Notes: generated from the sequence alone by a model not told the origin. A stretch of 64,000 nucleotides of DNA from Cognatishimia sp. SS12 (GCF_028369055.1 NZ_JAQNCZ010000004.1:310001-374000); one strand, 5' to 3'. Positions 53,620 through 63,041 are shown, counted from the stretch's first letter. Program-made: numbers and translations.

Positions 53620-54420
53620 TCAGCGGCAATAGGGCCCGCTGCGGTGACGCGCGACATCAAAATGGAAATGGTCGCGGTGATATTTGTCGGCATTTGGTCC
53701 CAAGACGGTGCCAAACGGCCCGCAGGCAGATTTGTGCAGCGCCTTCAAAATACGCCCTTTCTTGCCGCGCCCCCAATCTTTGAGAACCGAAATACGGTCC
53801 CCGTTTTTCAGGTGGAAGGCCGAGATATCAATGGCGCGCCCCTTGCCGTGTTCTGAAATTTTTGCGCCGGGGCGATTGTTGCGGGTGCGGCAGGAATAGC
53901 CTGCAGCCACTTGCAATTTCACCACCCCGCCGCCGGTGCGGCCCACGGCGCGGGTGACGCCCCGGTCGACCCAGGATTTCAACGCATGGGCGGTATCACA
54001 TTCCATTACTGCCGGGGTCGACAGCGCCACGCCCGACACGCTGTGCAGTTTGACCGCCTTGCGCACGCCGCAGCCGCGCAGCCGCGCGGGCACCGTGCCC
54101 ACTTCGGTGCCCAGCAGCGCGCGATTGCCGCAGACACGGCCGATGCCGGCCTGTTTGCGCTGCACAGCATTCTGCTGGCGCTCTGGTTTGGGGATCACCG
54201 CGCGCGGCAACTGTTGCGGGGCAACTGCCAGGGTCTGGGGCCGCTGTCTTGGGCGCAAGGACACATAGGGCGCGAGCGCGGGCAAAGCGGGCGGAAAGAC
54301 ATCTTCGCGTGCCACTGGGCGCAGGGATCGGCTCGGCGCGTTGGCGGCAGCCATATCGGTCCCCAGCAGGATCAGCGCGGTTAGCGCTGCGATCGCGTGC
54401 TGGGCACCCTGCCACGTCAC
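53620..54420 (-). CDS. Extensin-like family protein (M15-like fold), exported
   Basis: 266-residue exported protein with a signal segment (AIAALTALILLG) and a Pro/Arg-rich region. The C-terminal domain contains MECDTAHALKSWVDRGV, GYSCRTRNNRPGAKISEHGK, RAIDISAFHLKNGD and HRDHFHFDVARH. The SEHGKGRAID and HRDHFHFD motifs match the zinc-ligand pattern of M15-type peptidoglycan carboxypeptidases, so a cell-wall hydrolase role is plausible. Its ATG overlaps the tyrC stop by 4 bp, placing it last in the hisC-tyrC unit. Family naming follows Extensin_C. Confidence 0.82.
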   Translation of the reverse strand: MTWQGAQHAIAALTALILLGTDMAAANAPSRSLRPVAREDVFPPALPALAPYVSLRPRQRPQTLAVAPQQLPRAVIPKPERQQNAVQRKQAGIGRVCGNRALLGTEVGTVPARLRGCGVRKAVKLHSVSGVALSTPAVMECDTAHALKSWVDRGVTRAVGRTGGGVVKLQVAAGYSCRTRNNRPGAKISEHGKGRAIDISAFHLKNGDRISVLKDWGRGKKGRILKALHKSACGPFGTVLGPNADKYHRDHFHFDVARHRSGPYCR

Positions 54421-55355
54421 TCGGCCGGACCCCGGCCAAAATCTGGGGCGTCCGTGTCCTGGCCGGCCTCGATGATGCCACGGCGAATGGCGCGCGTGCG
54501 GGTGAAATAAGCGTGCAGATGGTCGCCATCGCCCTGCCGGATCGCCCGCTGCAGGGCAAAGAGCTCTTCGGTGAAGCGCCCCAGAATTTCCAGCGTCGCA
54601 TCCTTATTGGCCAAAAAGACATCGCGCCACATGGTCGGATCGCTCGCTGCGATGCGTGTGAAATCGCGAAAGCCCGTGGCCGAATATTGAATGACTTCGC
54701 TTTCCGACACCCGGCGCAGGTCATCCGCGACCCCCACCATCGTATAGGCAATGAGGTGCGGCGTATGCGAGGTGACAGCCAGCACCAGATCATGGTGGTC
54801 GGCGTCCATCTCATCGACCTTGGAGCCAAGCCCCTTCCAGAACTCTACCAGCCGGTCCGCGGCGGGACGGTCCGTGGTCTCATCGGTGATCATCAGGCAC
54901 CAGCGATTGTCAAAAAGCGTGGCAAAGCCCGATTCCGGACCGGAATACTCGGTGCCCGCCAGCGGGTGCGCGGGCACGAAATGCACATGGGCCGGCAGTT
55001 CAGGGCCCACTGCCTCGATCACGGCGCGTTTGACCGATCCGACATCCGACACCGTCGCGCCGGGTTTGAGCGCCGGGGCGATCTCTGCGGCCACTGCGCC
55101 CATCACGCCAACCGGCACGCAAAGCACCACAAGGTCCGCCTCTTTCACCGCTTCAACCGCGCTGTCACAGACCCGGTCGCAGAGGCCAATGCGGCGCGCG
55201 GTGTCGCGGGTGTTCTGACTGCGGGCATAGCCAGTGACTTCGCCCGCCAGCCCTGCGCGTTTGATCGCCCAGAACATGGAGGAGGCAATCAGCCCCAGCC
55301 CAATCAGCGCCACGCGATCATACAGCGGTGCCGCCTGTGTGGCCGGGGCGCTCAT
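54417..55355 (-). CDS. tyrC: Prephenate/arogenate dehydrogenase
   Basis: 312-residue NAD(P)-dependent dehydrogenase of tyrosine synthesis. It has the Rossmann start [72 protein letters not shown] and [14 protein letters not shown]. It is monofunctional, without a chorismate mutase domain. It overlaps hisC by 4 bp upstream and the extensin-like gene by 4 bp downstream. Preference for prephenate versus arogenate cannot be told from sequence by eye. Confidence 0.93.
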   Translation of the reverse strand: MSAPATQAAPLYDRVALIGLGLIASSMFWAIKRAGLAGEVTGYARSQNTRDTARRIGLCDRVCDSAVEAVKEADLVVLCVPVGVMGAVAAEIAPALKPGATVSDVGSVKRAVIEAVGPELPAHVHFVPAHPLAGTEYSGPESGFATLFDNRWCLMITDETTDRPAADRLVEFWKGLGSKVDEMDADHHDLVLAVTSHTPHLIAYTMVGVADDLRRVSESEVIQYSATGFRDFTRIAASDPTMWRDVFLANKDATLEILGRFTEELFALQRAIRQGDGDHLHAYFTRTRAIRRGIIEAGQDTDAPDFGRGPAE

Positions 55356-56437
55356 GCCGCCTGCTCCTTAAAGCTTTTGACCGCATGGGCCACGCGGCGA
55401 CAGCCGGATTCATCGCCGACGGTGATGCGCAGACAATGAGGCAGCCCATAGCCGCCGACGCGGCGCACGATAATGCCCTGCGCTTTCAGATGGTCGTCAC
55501 AGGCGTGGGCTTCGGCTTCGGAGGCAAAGCGCGCCAGAATGAAATTGGTGCAAGAGGTATCAGACGGGATGCCCAGCTCGGCCAGCGCTTCGGCCAGCCA
55601 GGCGCGCCAACGGGCATTGTCCGCGCGGCAACGCGCCACATAATCGGTGTCGCGAATGGCGGCTTCCGCCACCACAAGCTGCATGTCCGACAGGTTGAAA
55701 GGCTGGCGGACACGGTTCAGCACGTCAATGATCGCCTGCGGCGCATAGCCCCAGCCGACCCGAAGCCCGCCCAGCCCGTAAATCTTGGAAAAGGTGCGGG
55801 TCACGATGACATTCTCCCGGCTTTCAACCAGCGCCGCGCCGCCGTCAAACCCCTCGACAAATTCCGCATAGGCCCCGTCGTGCACCAAAATGGCGCCCTC
55901 CGGCAAACCATCGGCCAAACGCGCCACCTCGTTGCCGCCAATCATTGTTCCGGTCGGGTTGGCCGGATTGGCGATAAAGACGATCTTGGTGCGCGCGGTG
56001 CAAGCGTTCAGAATGGCGTCGACATCGACCACACGCTCGCGCTCGGGGACCTTAATTGGGGTTGCGCCACAGGCATGCGCCAGAATCGGGTACATCGAGA
56101 ACCCGTGTTCGGTGTAGATCACCTCATCGCCCGGCCCGGCAAAGCATTGCGTCACAAACTGCAGCACTTCATCAGAGCCGACCCCGCAGATGATCTGCGC
56201 CGCGTTCAGACCGTGCACCTCGGCAATGGCGTTGCGCAGCTTGGCATGATCGGTGCCGGGATAGCGGTGCAGGTTCTGCCCCGCCTTGCGAAACGCCTCT
56301 TTCGCGGCATCGCCTGCCCCATAGGGATTTTCGTTTGAGGACAGTTTCAGAATGTCACTGACCCCATCAATGCTCGATGCGCCACTTTGATATAGCGCGA
56401 TTTCCATAATCCCTGGCTGCGGCTCAAGCTTGCTCAT
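55352..56437 (-). CDS. hisC: Histidinol-phosphate aminotransferase
   Basis: 361-residue PLP-dependent class I/II aminotransferase. It has [63 protein letters not shown] and the PLP-lysine motif [21 protein letters not shown] 56437 has AAGGAA upstream and matches family length; the open frame runs 156 bp further. It shares an operon with tyrC, in line with the dual use of this enzyme in histidine and aromatic amino acid synthesis in this group. Confidence 0.95.
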   Translation of the reverse strand: MSKLEPQPGIMEIALYQSGASSIDGVSDILKLSSNENPYGAGDAAKEAFRKAGQNLHRYPGTDHAKLRNAIAEVHGLNAAQIICGVGSDEVLQFVTQCFAGPGDEVIYTEHGFSMYPILAHACGATPIKVPERERVVDVDAILNACTARTKIVFIANPANPTGTMIGGNEVARLADGLPEGAILVHDGAYAEFVEGFDGGAALVESRENVIVTRTFSKIYGLGGLRVGWGYAPQAIIDVLNRVRQPFNLSDMQLVVAEAAIRDTDYVARCRADNARWRAWLAEALAELGIPSDTSCTNFILARFASEAEAHACDDHLKAQGIIVRRVGGYGLPHCLRITVGDESGCRRVAHAVKSFKEQAA

Positions 56438-56660
56438 GGGTGCATTCCTTCTGTTCCTGCTCGTTCTAGTTCGGTTCCCGGCGAGAGAAAACCGAAATTG
56501 CACCAATTGCGACATCGCCGCCAAGCTGTTGCCTTGCTGCCGGGTTTGCGCGGATCTGTCCGTTTGACGCGCAGATTTGGCGCGCCGGGGCAAGCGAAAC
56601 CATCAGCGCGCTGCAACACTGCAGGCCTCACAACAACGGTGCCAAACAGGGACCCACCCC

Positions 56661-57284
56661 ATGACGTTGCAAGAGCAATATGATCAGGCCGCGCCCCGAT
56701 GGGCCACCCGCCTCAGCGCGCTTGGGTTTACGCCAGCCTATGCGGCGCTGATGGCGGCGGCCGCGCCGCGCCACACCGGCAGCCTCTGTGATGTGGGCGC
56801 AGGCAGCGGCGCGCTCTCGCAGGCGTTTTACGCGCGCTTTGGCGCGCCCAAGCGGCATGTGTTGCTGGATACCTCAGCGGCGATGTTGCAAACGGCGCGG
56901 GCTGCCCTGCCGGCCACCACGCAGATCGAAACGGAGCAGGCGCTATTGGCGGACTATCGTCCGCAATGCGGGTTTGACGTCACGCTGGCCGGGCATGTGA
57001 TCGAACATTGCCCCAGCCCAGAAACCGCCCTGCAGCAGATCGCTGCGCTGACGCGGCCCGGCGGCACGGTGATCCTGGCGGTGTCGCATCCCCACATCTG
57101 CCAGATTGTTATCTGGCTGAAGTGGCGGCATCGCTGGTTCCGCCAGGACGACGTCTGCGCCATGGCAGCGCGGGCCGGGCTGCGCCTGTCGCGCATTCTG
57201 CGCTTTGAGACCGGCGTGCCTGCGCGCATTTCGCGCGGCTACATCTTCACCAAACCCACCCAACCACAGGAGACCCCATGCTGA
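56661..57284 (+). CDS. Class I SAM-dependent methyltransferase
   Basis: 207-residue methyltransferase with motif I SLCDVGAGSGALSQAFYARFG, the acidic LLDTSAAML, FDVTLAGHVIEHCPSPETAL, and post-motif LTRPGGTVILAVSHPH. The substrate is unknown. ATG 56661 has AGGGAC about 9 bp before it. Its 3' end overlaps the following monooxygenase gene by 7 bp, suggesting coupled expression. It is divergent from hisC. Confidence 0.87.
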   Translation: MTLQEQYDQAAPRWATRLSALGFTPAYAALMAAAAPRHTGSLCDVGAGSGALSQAFYARFGAPKRHVLLDTSAAMLQTARAALPATTQIETEQALLADYRPQCGFDVTLAGHVIEHCPSPETALQQIAALTRPGGTVILAVSHPHICQIVIWLKWRHRWFRQDDVCAMAARAGLRLSRILRFETGVPARISRGYIFTKPTQPQETPC

Positions 57285-57580
57285 TTGCCATTGTCGACAT
57301 CCCGCTCACCCCGGACAGCAAACCCGCCGCGCGCGCGGCGCTTGAACAGGTGCTGCCAGATATCCGCAGGCAGCCCGGCAACCTTGGCTTTCGCATTCTG
57401 TCGGAGACCGATACGAGCCCCGACCTGACGCTGCTGCAGGAATGGCAGAGCGAAAGCGCCTTTGCGGCCTATCTGGCCTCGCCGCTGTTCAAGGGGCTTG
57501 GCGCGGCGCTTGCGCCTCTTATGTCTGGCCCGCCCAACTCGCGCCGCTTTGTGGCCGAGGCGCTCGCCCCAGCAGAGTGA
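57278..57580 (+). CDS. Antibiotic biosynthesis monooxygenase family protein
   Basis: 100-residue ABM-fold protein: MLIAIVDIPLTPDSKPAARA, RRQPGNLGFRILSETDTSPD and LTLLQEWQSESAFAAYLASP. It overlaps the methyltransferase gene by 7 bp and precedes an AraC regulator by 18 bp. It is not closely similar to the other ABM protein of this window at 25218-25508. Function within the cluster is unknown. Confidence 0.82.
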   Translation: MLIAIVDIPLTPDSKPAARAALEQVLPDIRRQPGNLGFRILSETDTSPDLTLLQEWQSESAFAAYLASPLFKGLGAALAPLMSGPPNSRRFVAEALAPAE

Positions 57581-57598
57581 TTGCCCTAAACTGCCCCT

Positions 57599-58366
57599 AT
57601 GACCAACAGCCCCGCTGCCCCCGCAGCCTATGCCTTTGTCGCCAATTTCGATCCGGAGCCGCAGAAAACCCTGCGGCTGGACCGGCATTACCTGCTGTAC
57701 AATAGCCATGGCGCTGTTCGGCTGAGTGCAGGCAACCGCGGCTGGAGCCTGCCGCCCGCACGCGCGGCGTTGATCCGGGCAGGCTGTGACATCAACATCA
57801 CCGTGGTGCGGGCGTTGACCACATGTTCGCTGCTGTTTGACCCGGACTGGTTTGCCGAACCCGATGCGCCGCTGTCGGTGTTTGAAGTGACACCGCTGGC
57901 GCGCGAGTTGATCCATGCCTGCCGGCCTTATGGGCCGGAAGCCGATCTGGATGACTATGGGAGGCAATTGTTTGACACGGTGGCAGCGGTCAGTTGGCGT
58001 TTGGCGCGCACGCCCTCCCCCGCCGTGCTGCCAGCGCCAAGTAACCCCGCCCTTCAGCAAGCCCTTGCAATGACCGAGGCGGCCTTGGATCAGGCCCCAA
58101 GCTTTGAAGCGATCGCCCGCGGGGTTGGCCTCAGCCCGCGCTCTCTGGCGCGGCGCTTTGCCGACGATCTGGGCATGACCTGGCGGCAGGCGCAGCGCCG
58201 CCTGCGCATGAGCCGCGCCATCGAAGCGCTGGCGACATCGGATCGGCCTGTGACAGAGATCGCCTTTGCGGTGGGCTACAATTCGCTCTCGGCCTTCAAT
58301 GCGGCCTTTCTGGACCTCACCGGGCAGACGCCGACCGACTACCGCAAAAGTCTGACCCGCGCCTGA
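57599..58366 (+). CDS. AraC family transcriptional regulator
   Basis: 255-residue regulator with an N-terminal cupin-like sensor domain (YNSHGAVRLSAGNRGWSLPP, RAALIRAGCDINITVV) and a C-terminal double helix-turn-helix (FEAIARGVGLSPRSLARRFA and VTEIAFAVGYNSLSAFNAAF, then LDLTGQTPTDYRKS). The start ATG has a weak ribosome-binding site. It is on the same strand as the monooxygenase gene, 18 bp away, and probably regulates the cluster or itself. Confidence 0.9.
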   Translation: MTNSPAAPAAYAFVANFDPEPQKTLRLDRHYLLYNSHGAVRLSAGNRGWSLPPARAALIRAGCDINITVVRALTTCSLLFDPDWFAEPDAPLSVFEVTPLARELIHACRPYGPEADLDDYGRQLFDTVAAVSWRLARTPSPAVLPAPSNPALQQALAMTEAALDQAPSFEAIARGVGLSPRSLARRFADDLGMTWRQAQRRLRMSRAIEALATSDRPVTEIAFAVGYNSLSAFNAAFLDLTGQTPTDYRKSLTRA

Positions 58367-58443
58367 CACTGTGCCACCCCGCACTGCGCCCGCGTGTTTT
58401 ATGGTATACTCCGCCCCATCACACGACAGACGGAGGAAGCCCC

Positions 58444-59355
58444 ATGACCCATGCGACACCGCTGTCCAGCAGCCCTTCCTGGATTGCCTGGACCGGAATG
58501 GAAACCGATCTGATATTCAACAAGGGCGTTGATCTGCCGGAGTTTGCCGCCTTTCCCATGGTGGATACCGCCGAAGGGCGAGAGCGCCTTCAGGCCTATT
58601 ACGAAGCGCTGATTGGCATTGGCCGCGATACGGGTGTAGGCGTGATCCTTGATACACCGACCTGGATGGCCAACCCGGATCGCGCCAGCGCCGTGGGCTA
58701 TGGCGCCGAGGATCTGCCGCGCGTGACGCGGGATGCGGTGGCCCTGGTGCGGGGTGTGGCCGACAAACACCCGGATGTATCGGCGCTCATCAGCGTGCAG
58801 ATCGGCCCACAGGGCGATGGCTACAAACCCGGCATGGCGGCCCATGATGCGGCCGCCACTTATCATCGCCCGCAAATTCAGGCCGCCAAAGACGCCGGGG
58901 CTGATGTGGTCAGCGCCTATACGCTGGGGGCCAGCGGCGAGGCGATTGGCATCGCCAGCGAAGCCGCGCGCATCGGTATCCCGGCGCTGATTTCCTATAC
59001 GGTGGAGACCGACGGGCGTCTGGCCGATGGCACGGCCCTGTCAGAGGCGGTCGAAACGCTTCATGCCGCCGCTGCGCCCGCAGCGATCATGGTCAATTGC
59101 GCCCATCCCGATCATCTGGCCGAGGCGCTGGACGGCGGGGCATGGGAAAGCAAACTGACGGGCTTTGTCGCCAATGCCTCGCGCCAGAGCCACGCAGAGC
59201 TGGACGCCTGCGAAACCTTGGATGATGGCGACCCCGAAGAGCTGAGCCAGCAATTGGCGGCGCTGAAAGCAGGCCATAGCGGCCTGCGCATCCTAGGCGG
59301 CTGCTGCGGCACCGATTTGCGGCATCTGCGCGCCACCGCCAAACGCATGCTTTAG
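58444..59355 (+). CDS. Homocysteine S-methyltransferase family protein
   Basis: 303-residue barrel enzyme with the three zinc-ligand cysteines in MVNCAHPDHL and ILGGCCGTD near the C-terminus. The N-terminus WTGMETDLIFNKGVDLPEFA corresponds to the GGMET start of the family. It should transfer a methyl group to homocysteine or a related thiol from S-methylmethionine or a betaine; the donor is not predictable. GGAGGAAG lies just before ATG 58444. A hairpin shared with rpsD follows. Confidence 0.9.
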   Translation: MTHATPLSSSPSWIAWTGMETDLIFNKGVDLPEFAAFPMVDTAEGRERLQAYYEALIGIGRDTGVGVILDTPTWMANPDRASAVGYGAEDLPRVTRDAVALVRGVADKHPDVSALISVQIGPQGDGYKPGMAAHDAAATYHRPQIQAAKDAGADVVSAYTLGASGEAIGIASEAARIGIPALISYTVETDGRLADGTALSEAVETLHAAAAPAAIMVNCAHPDHLAEALDGGAWESKLTGFVANASRQSHAELDACETLDDGDPEELSQQLAALKAGHSGLRILGGCCGTDLRHLRATAKRML

Positions 59356-59362
59356 GCAAAGA

Positions 59363-59391
59363 AAAACCGCGCTGGCAGGCAGCGCGGTTTT
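59363..59391. terminator. Bidirectional terminator between the methyltransferase gene and rpsD
   Basis: Perfect 12-bp stem AAAACCGCGCTG / CAGCGCGGTTTT with a 5-nt loop and A/T tails suited to both strands, between two convergent genes. Confidence 0.85.
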
Positions 59392-59417
59392 CCAGAATTC
59401 TTGTGGTGCGGCGAAGA

Positions 59418-60038
59418 TTAGTTCTTCGCGTAGAATTCAACCACCAGGTTTGGCTCCATCATCACCGGGTATGGCACGTCGGCCAGGCCAGGCGCGCGCA
59501 CGAAAGTCGCGGTCATTTTGGAGTGGTCGGCGTCGATGTAGTCAGGCACATCGCGCTCTGCCAGTTGAACGGCTTCCAGCAGAACGGTCAGCTGCTTGGA
59601 ACGATCACGCACCTCGATCACGTCGCCTTCTTTGACGCGGTAGGATGGGATGTTCACTTTCTTGCCGTTCACTTTGACGTGGCCGTGGTTCACGAACTGA
59701 CGCGCAGCAAAGACGGTTGGCACGAATTTCGCGCGATATACAACCGCGTCCAGACGACGCTCCAGCAGGCCGATCAGGTTTTCACCGGTGTCGCCTTTCA
59801 GACGCACAGCTTCACCATAGATGCGGCGGAATTGTTTCTCGGTCAGGTCGCCGTAGTAGCCTTTAAGCTTCTGCTTGGCGCGCAGCTGGATACCGAAGTC
59901 GGAAAGTTTGCCTTTGCGGCGCTGACCGTGCTGGCCGGGGCCATATTCGCGACGGTTTACAGGGGACTTTGGACGGCCCCAGATGTTTTCGCCCATGCGG
60001 CGATCGATTTTATACTTGGCAGACGTGCGTTTGGTCAC
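59418..60038 (-). CDS. rpsD: 30S ribosomal protein S4
   Basis: 206-residue primary 16S-binding protein: [60 protein letters not shown], the S4 RNA-binding domain [20 protein letters not shown] with [20 protein letters not shown]. It stands alone rather than in the alpha operon with rpoA, as is common in alphaproteobacteria. In E. coli S4 is a translational repressor of its own operon; no leader pseudoknot was identified here. Confidence 0.98.
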   Translation of the reverse strand: MTKRTSAKYKIDRRMGENIWGRPKSPVNRREYGPGQHGQRRKGKLSDFGIQLRAKQKLKGYYGDLTEKQFRRIYGEAVRLKGDTGENLIGLLERRLDAVVYRAKFVPTVFAARQFVNHGHVKVNGKKVNIPSYRVKEGDVIEVRDRSKQLTVLLEAVQLAERDVPDYIDADHSKMTATFVRAPGLADVPYPVMMEPNLVVEFYAKN

Positions 60039-60206
60039 GGCTGGTCTCCTTCGTTTATGGTTTCGAAGGGCGTTGTCCTCTTCCCGGATTTGGCCGGGAT
60101 GACAGGGATCCCCTTGCGGGGGCCACCAACACCAATGAAGCCGCGCTTATACGCGGCGTTTTGGCAGAGTCAACAGGGTCAGACGCCGAGTGCGCTGATA
60201 AATTGC

Positions 60207-61268
60207 CTAGGCCGCTTCATGCCGCAGGATCGCCGCCTCAGAGGCGGTCAACTGCCGGCGCGCGTGATCGCCATAGGCAAAGGGGCGATGCGCGAACTCG
60301 GGGTTGATCAGCAACAGCCGGCTGCGGTCCTCATCGGCCAGCGCGCCCATCTCGGCATCCGCCGGATGGAAGCTTTCGGTTTCCACCCCATTGGCAAAGA
60401 GGATTTCATGCCGGGGCATCAGCAGATGCATATAGGTGACTTCGCGCAGGCGATAATCGGTGCTGATGCTATGACCATTCTCAAGCTGTCGTGCCGTAAC
60501 CAGCACTTCGGGCGTATTAAACAAGGTGCGCGCCACCTCGCCGCGCACCAGAATGCGGTGTTCAGGCGAAACGATCAATTCGCGGCGTGGCCAGTTTGGC
60601 CCCAGCGCGCCGGGTTTGATGCGGATGGGCCGCAGCTTGGGCAAAGCAAAGAGCCGCGCGCCGGTCATCTTGCGGCTGCCGATCCACTGCACTTCCTGCA
60701 AGCCATTGTCTTTGGTCTGAATGTAGTCGCCTTCGCGCAACAGCTCGATCCGCTTGGGACCGGCCGCCGTGTTGATCAACGTGCCGGGGGTAAAACAGAT
60801 CACCCGCGCCCCATCCGGGTCGGCCGGATCATCGCCGCGGGCGCGCAACGTGTGATGCACAACCCACAAATCTGCGCCCTTTGGCGGGATGGCATCCAGG
60901 AACATCACCAAAGGCGCAGCGCCATCGACCTCGATCAGCGTCAGCGTATAGCTGGTCTGCCCGTCCGTGACGACAATACAGCTGTCGGCCATTGGTTCGT
61001 CAGTTTCGACCTGATCAATCTGGGTGGTTTGGGTCAGGGCCGCGCCGACAAGCTTACGCACCATGCGCGCCGCCTTGCGCCGCAACATCACTTCGCTTTC
61101 GCCCCTTGCCAATCGCAACAATTCTGTCGGGCCATCGACCCGCACAACCTCGCCCTGCCAGGACCACACCGCGCCTTGCTCAATCGCGCTTATAGGTGCG
61201 GCCCGCAGACCATCGACTTCCGTTTGCGACCAGGAAATGACGAACGTGCCGAGAAAGCCCGCCCCCAT
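60207..61268 (-). CDS. Hint domain-containing protein
   Basis: 353-residue protein. The C-terminal part has a Hint (hedgehog/intein-type) domain: ICFTPGTLINTAAGPKRIE with Cys as the presumed first residue, LREGDYIQTKDNGLQEVQWI, LIVSPEHRILVRGE and LFANGVETESFHP. There is no extein-like partner after it, so self-cleavage rather than splicing is expected, if active. The N-terminal ~170 residues are of unknown fold. Related proteins are abundant in roseobacters and function is unknown. ATG 61268 is chosen with AGGATACAGG upstream; an 8-bp hairpin lies immediately before that site. Confidence 0.85.
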   Translation of the reverse strand: MGAGFLGTFVISWSQTEVDGLRAAPISAIEQGAVWSWQGEVVRVDGPTELLRLARGESEVMLRRKAARMVRKLVGAALTQTTQIDQVETDEPMADSCIVVTDGQTSYTLTLIEVDGAAPLVMFLDAIPPKGADLWVVHHTLRARGDDPADPDGARVICFTPGTLINTAAGPKRIELLREGDYIQTKDNGLQEVQWIGSRKMTGARLFALPKLRPIRIKPGALGPNWPRRELIVSPEHRILVRGEVARTLFNTPEVLVTARQLENGHSISTDYRLREVTYMHLLMPRHEILFANGVETESFHPADAEMGALADEDRSRLLLINPEFAHRPFAYGDHARRQLTASEAAILRHEAA

Positions 61269-61281
61269 GTGCCTGTATCCT

Positions 61282-61304
61282 GCCTCAATTTTTCTTATTG
61301 AGGC
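61282..61304 (-). promoter_or_regulatory. Leader hairpin of the Hint-domain gene
   Basis: Perfect 8-bp stem GCCTCAAT / ATTGAGGC with a 7-nt loop, ending 13 bp before the Hint ATG and just upstream of the likely Shine-Dalgarno. There is no T-run, so it is not an intrinsic terminator. Confidence 0.5.
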
Positions 61305-61366
61305 CAGAGTAGCAAAAGTGATTCGCTCTGGGAAGCCCAAAACGAATCACCGTTTGAGATTAGGGT

Positions 61367-61383
61367 GTTGACCTTGAGTCAAC
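61367..61383. promoter_or_regulatory. Inverted repeat between the LpxR-like and Hint genes
   Basis: GTTGAC-CTTGA-GTCAAC, perfect 6-bp arms. It lies 99 bp upstream of the Hint ATG and 19 bp past the LpxR-like stop, so it could be an operator for the Hint gene; it contains a TTGACT that might act as a -35. Confidence 0.35.
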
Positions 61384-61401
61384 GGCAACAGCGCCGTGGG
61401 G

Positions 61402-62316
61402 TCAGAAGTCGATCTTCACGCGCAACGCGCCCACGATCTGGCCTTCGTCCTGACTTGTGAATTCCGGGCTCAAATAGCTCGCCCCATAGTAAATGCTGTG
61501 GCTTTCGCCCTGCCACAACAGACCGGCCCGCAGGCGGTGGCGGCTGTCTTCCATCACCGCCGCGCTATTGCCGGGAATAAAGACGCTGCTGTCCACATAG
61601 GCGATATCAGCCCCGACAACAAAGGAAACGCCGGTTTCGCCGCCTTCAATGGCGCGGTAGCGCTGGCCGGATACGGGATCGCGCACCAGAAGCGATCCGT
61701 TGGTCATTGTGCCAAAGGTCACGTCCACACCCGCGCGGACCAGAGTTTCAGTGCCGGCGCGTGCTTCGAGAAAGGGGCGCGCCGTGGCCATCTGGCCCAG
61801 CTGATAGCTGTGGCCCACTTCGGCCACCGCATCCAGATGCACCGCATTGCCAATCTGGCTGTTCAGCACGGTGCTGGACGGGCCGACAAAATCAAACTGC
61901 CCGTGCAGCCAGCTTTGGAAATCCCCAAGGCCGGTTTGCGGGCCGGTAAAGGTCACATCCGCGCCAAGCGCAAATTCCAGACCACGTTGCTGAAAATGCG
62001 TATGCGCGCCCACCGAAATCGCCCCCGCATAGCTGCGGTCAACCGGCGACGGCATGGCGAGGTTTTCCGGCGCAATAATCTGCCCCAAGATCCGAAGTTC
62101 GATCACCTCGCCAAAGCTCTCCGGCAGTGCGCCCGACCACGACGGGCCAAACACATGGCTGCCCACGATGGAGCCTGTGCGCCAGCGGTCATGCCCGTCG
62201 CCGAAGAAATCATTTACCAAAAGGCGGCCATAGCCCAGCTGTTCGGCCTCAGCGGAAGGCGCGGTCGCGCCAAGGGACAGAAGAACAAGCCCCAGACTTG
62301 AAAGAAAACGCTTCAT
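61402..62316 (-). CDS. LpxR-like outer-membrane lipid A deacylase family protein
   Basis: 304-residue exported protein with a signal peptide (FLSSLGLVLLSLGATAPSAEA) and beta-barrel-like alternating strands ending in aromatic Phe (LRVKIDF). The N-terminal YGRLLVNDFFGDGHDRWRTG resembles the LpxR active-site region with its Asn-Asp and DRWYTNG-type motif, and HTHFQQRGLEF may supply the His. LpxR removes the 3'-acyloxyacyl group of lipid A in Salmonella; substrate here is unproven. ATG 62316 is chosen, nine codons inside the open frame, where the signal starts. Confidence 0.78.
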   Translation of the reverse strand: MKRFLSSLGLVLLSLGATAPSAEAEQLGYGRLLVNDFFGDGHDRWRTGSIVGSHVFGPSWSGALPESFGEVIELRILGQIIAPENLAMPSPVDRSYAGAISVGAHTHFQQRGLEFALGADVTFTGPQTGLGDFQSWLHGQFDFVGPSSTVLNSQIGNAVHLDAVAEVGHSYQLGQMATARPFLEARAGTETLVRAGVDVTFGTMTNGSLLVRDPVSGQRYRAIEGGETGVSFVVGADIAYVDSSVFIPGNSAAVMEDSRHRLRAGLLWQGESHSIYYGASYLSPEFTSQDEGQIVGALRVKIDF

Positions 62317-62432
62317 GTGTGCCTCAATAGAATTTTTGGGCAACCTAAAAGCATCTCAGGCGAATGAAAACCTTTTGTCGCAACTCAGACGGAAAAATTC
62401 GCGCTGTGCGTGCACTGAAGCACAAAATACAC

Positions 62433-63041
62433 TCAGAGCAGCCCCGCGTCGCGGGCGATCATGGCAGCATGGGTGCGATTTTTGGCATTGAGCTTTTTGC
62501 TCAGCGTGCGCACGTGCAATTTGATCGTGACCTCCTTGAGGTCCAGCTCGCGGGCGATTTCTTTGTTGGACAGCCCCCGGCACAGACCGCCAAGCACCTC
62601 AAATTCGCGACGGCTCAGCAATTTGACAAGCGTATCTGCCGGGCTGTCCTCTTCAAACAGCCCTGCGGGAAAATAGACATCGCCCGCCGCCATATGGCGC
62701 ACAGCCTGCATCATCTTCTGGGCGCTCATGGTTTTGGGAAGAAAGCCACTGGCCCCTTTTTCCAACGCCTGCCGCGCCACGGCCTGGGGCGCATTGCCCG
62801 ATATCAGCGCAATTTTACCGCCCGGATTGGCCGCAAGCGCGCGCTCCAGCCCCTCCAGCCCGAACATGCCCGGCATTTGATAATCGAGCAGAATAAGATC
62901 AAAAGGCCCCTCTGCGCGGGCGCAATCCACCGCCTCGGGCAAGGTGCTGACGCTTTCCACCGAAATATCCCCTGACGCCCCCAGATAAACGCCAATGGTC
63001 TCGCGCACCAGATCGTGATCATCTGCAATCAATATTCTCAT
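62433..63041 (-). CDS. NarL/FixJ-type response regulator (paralogue)
   Basis: 202-residue regulator with receiver motifs MRILIADDHDLVRETIGVYL and FDLILLDYQMPGMFGLEGLE (phospho-Asp), Lys in GFLPKTM, and a LuxR-type helix-turn-helix (LLSRREFEVLGGLCRGLSNK, then VTIKLHVRTLSKKL). It is clearly related to the regulator at 20543-21157. ATG 63041 is the conserved start; the frame is open 123 bp upstream. It is divergent from a periplasmic molybdopterin-domain protein; its kinase may lie just beyond the right edge. Confidence 0.92.
   Translation of the reverse strand: MRILIADDHDLVRETIGVYLGASGDISVESVSTLPEAVDCARAEGPFDLILLDYQMPGMFGLEGLERALAANPGGKIALISGNAPQAVARQALEKGASGFLPKTMSAQKMMQAVRHMAAGDVYFPAGLFEEDSPADTLVKLLSRREFEVLGGLCRGLSNKEIARELDLKEVTIKLHVRTLSKKLNAKNRTHAAMIARDAGLL

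Noticed and set aside
59403..61301. 632-codon plus-strand frame across rpsD and the Hint gene
   Set aside because: Antisense to two real genes, one of them ribosomal protein S4.
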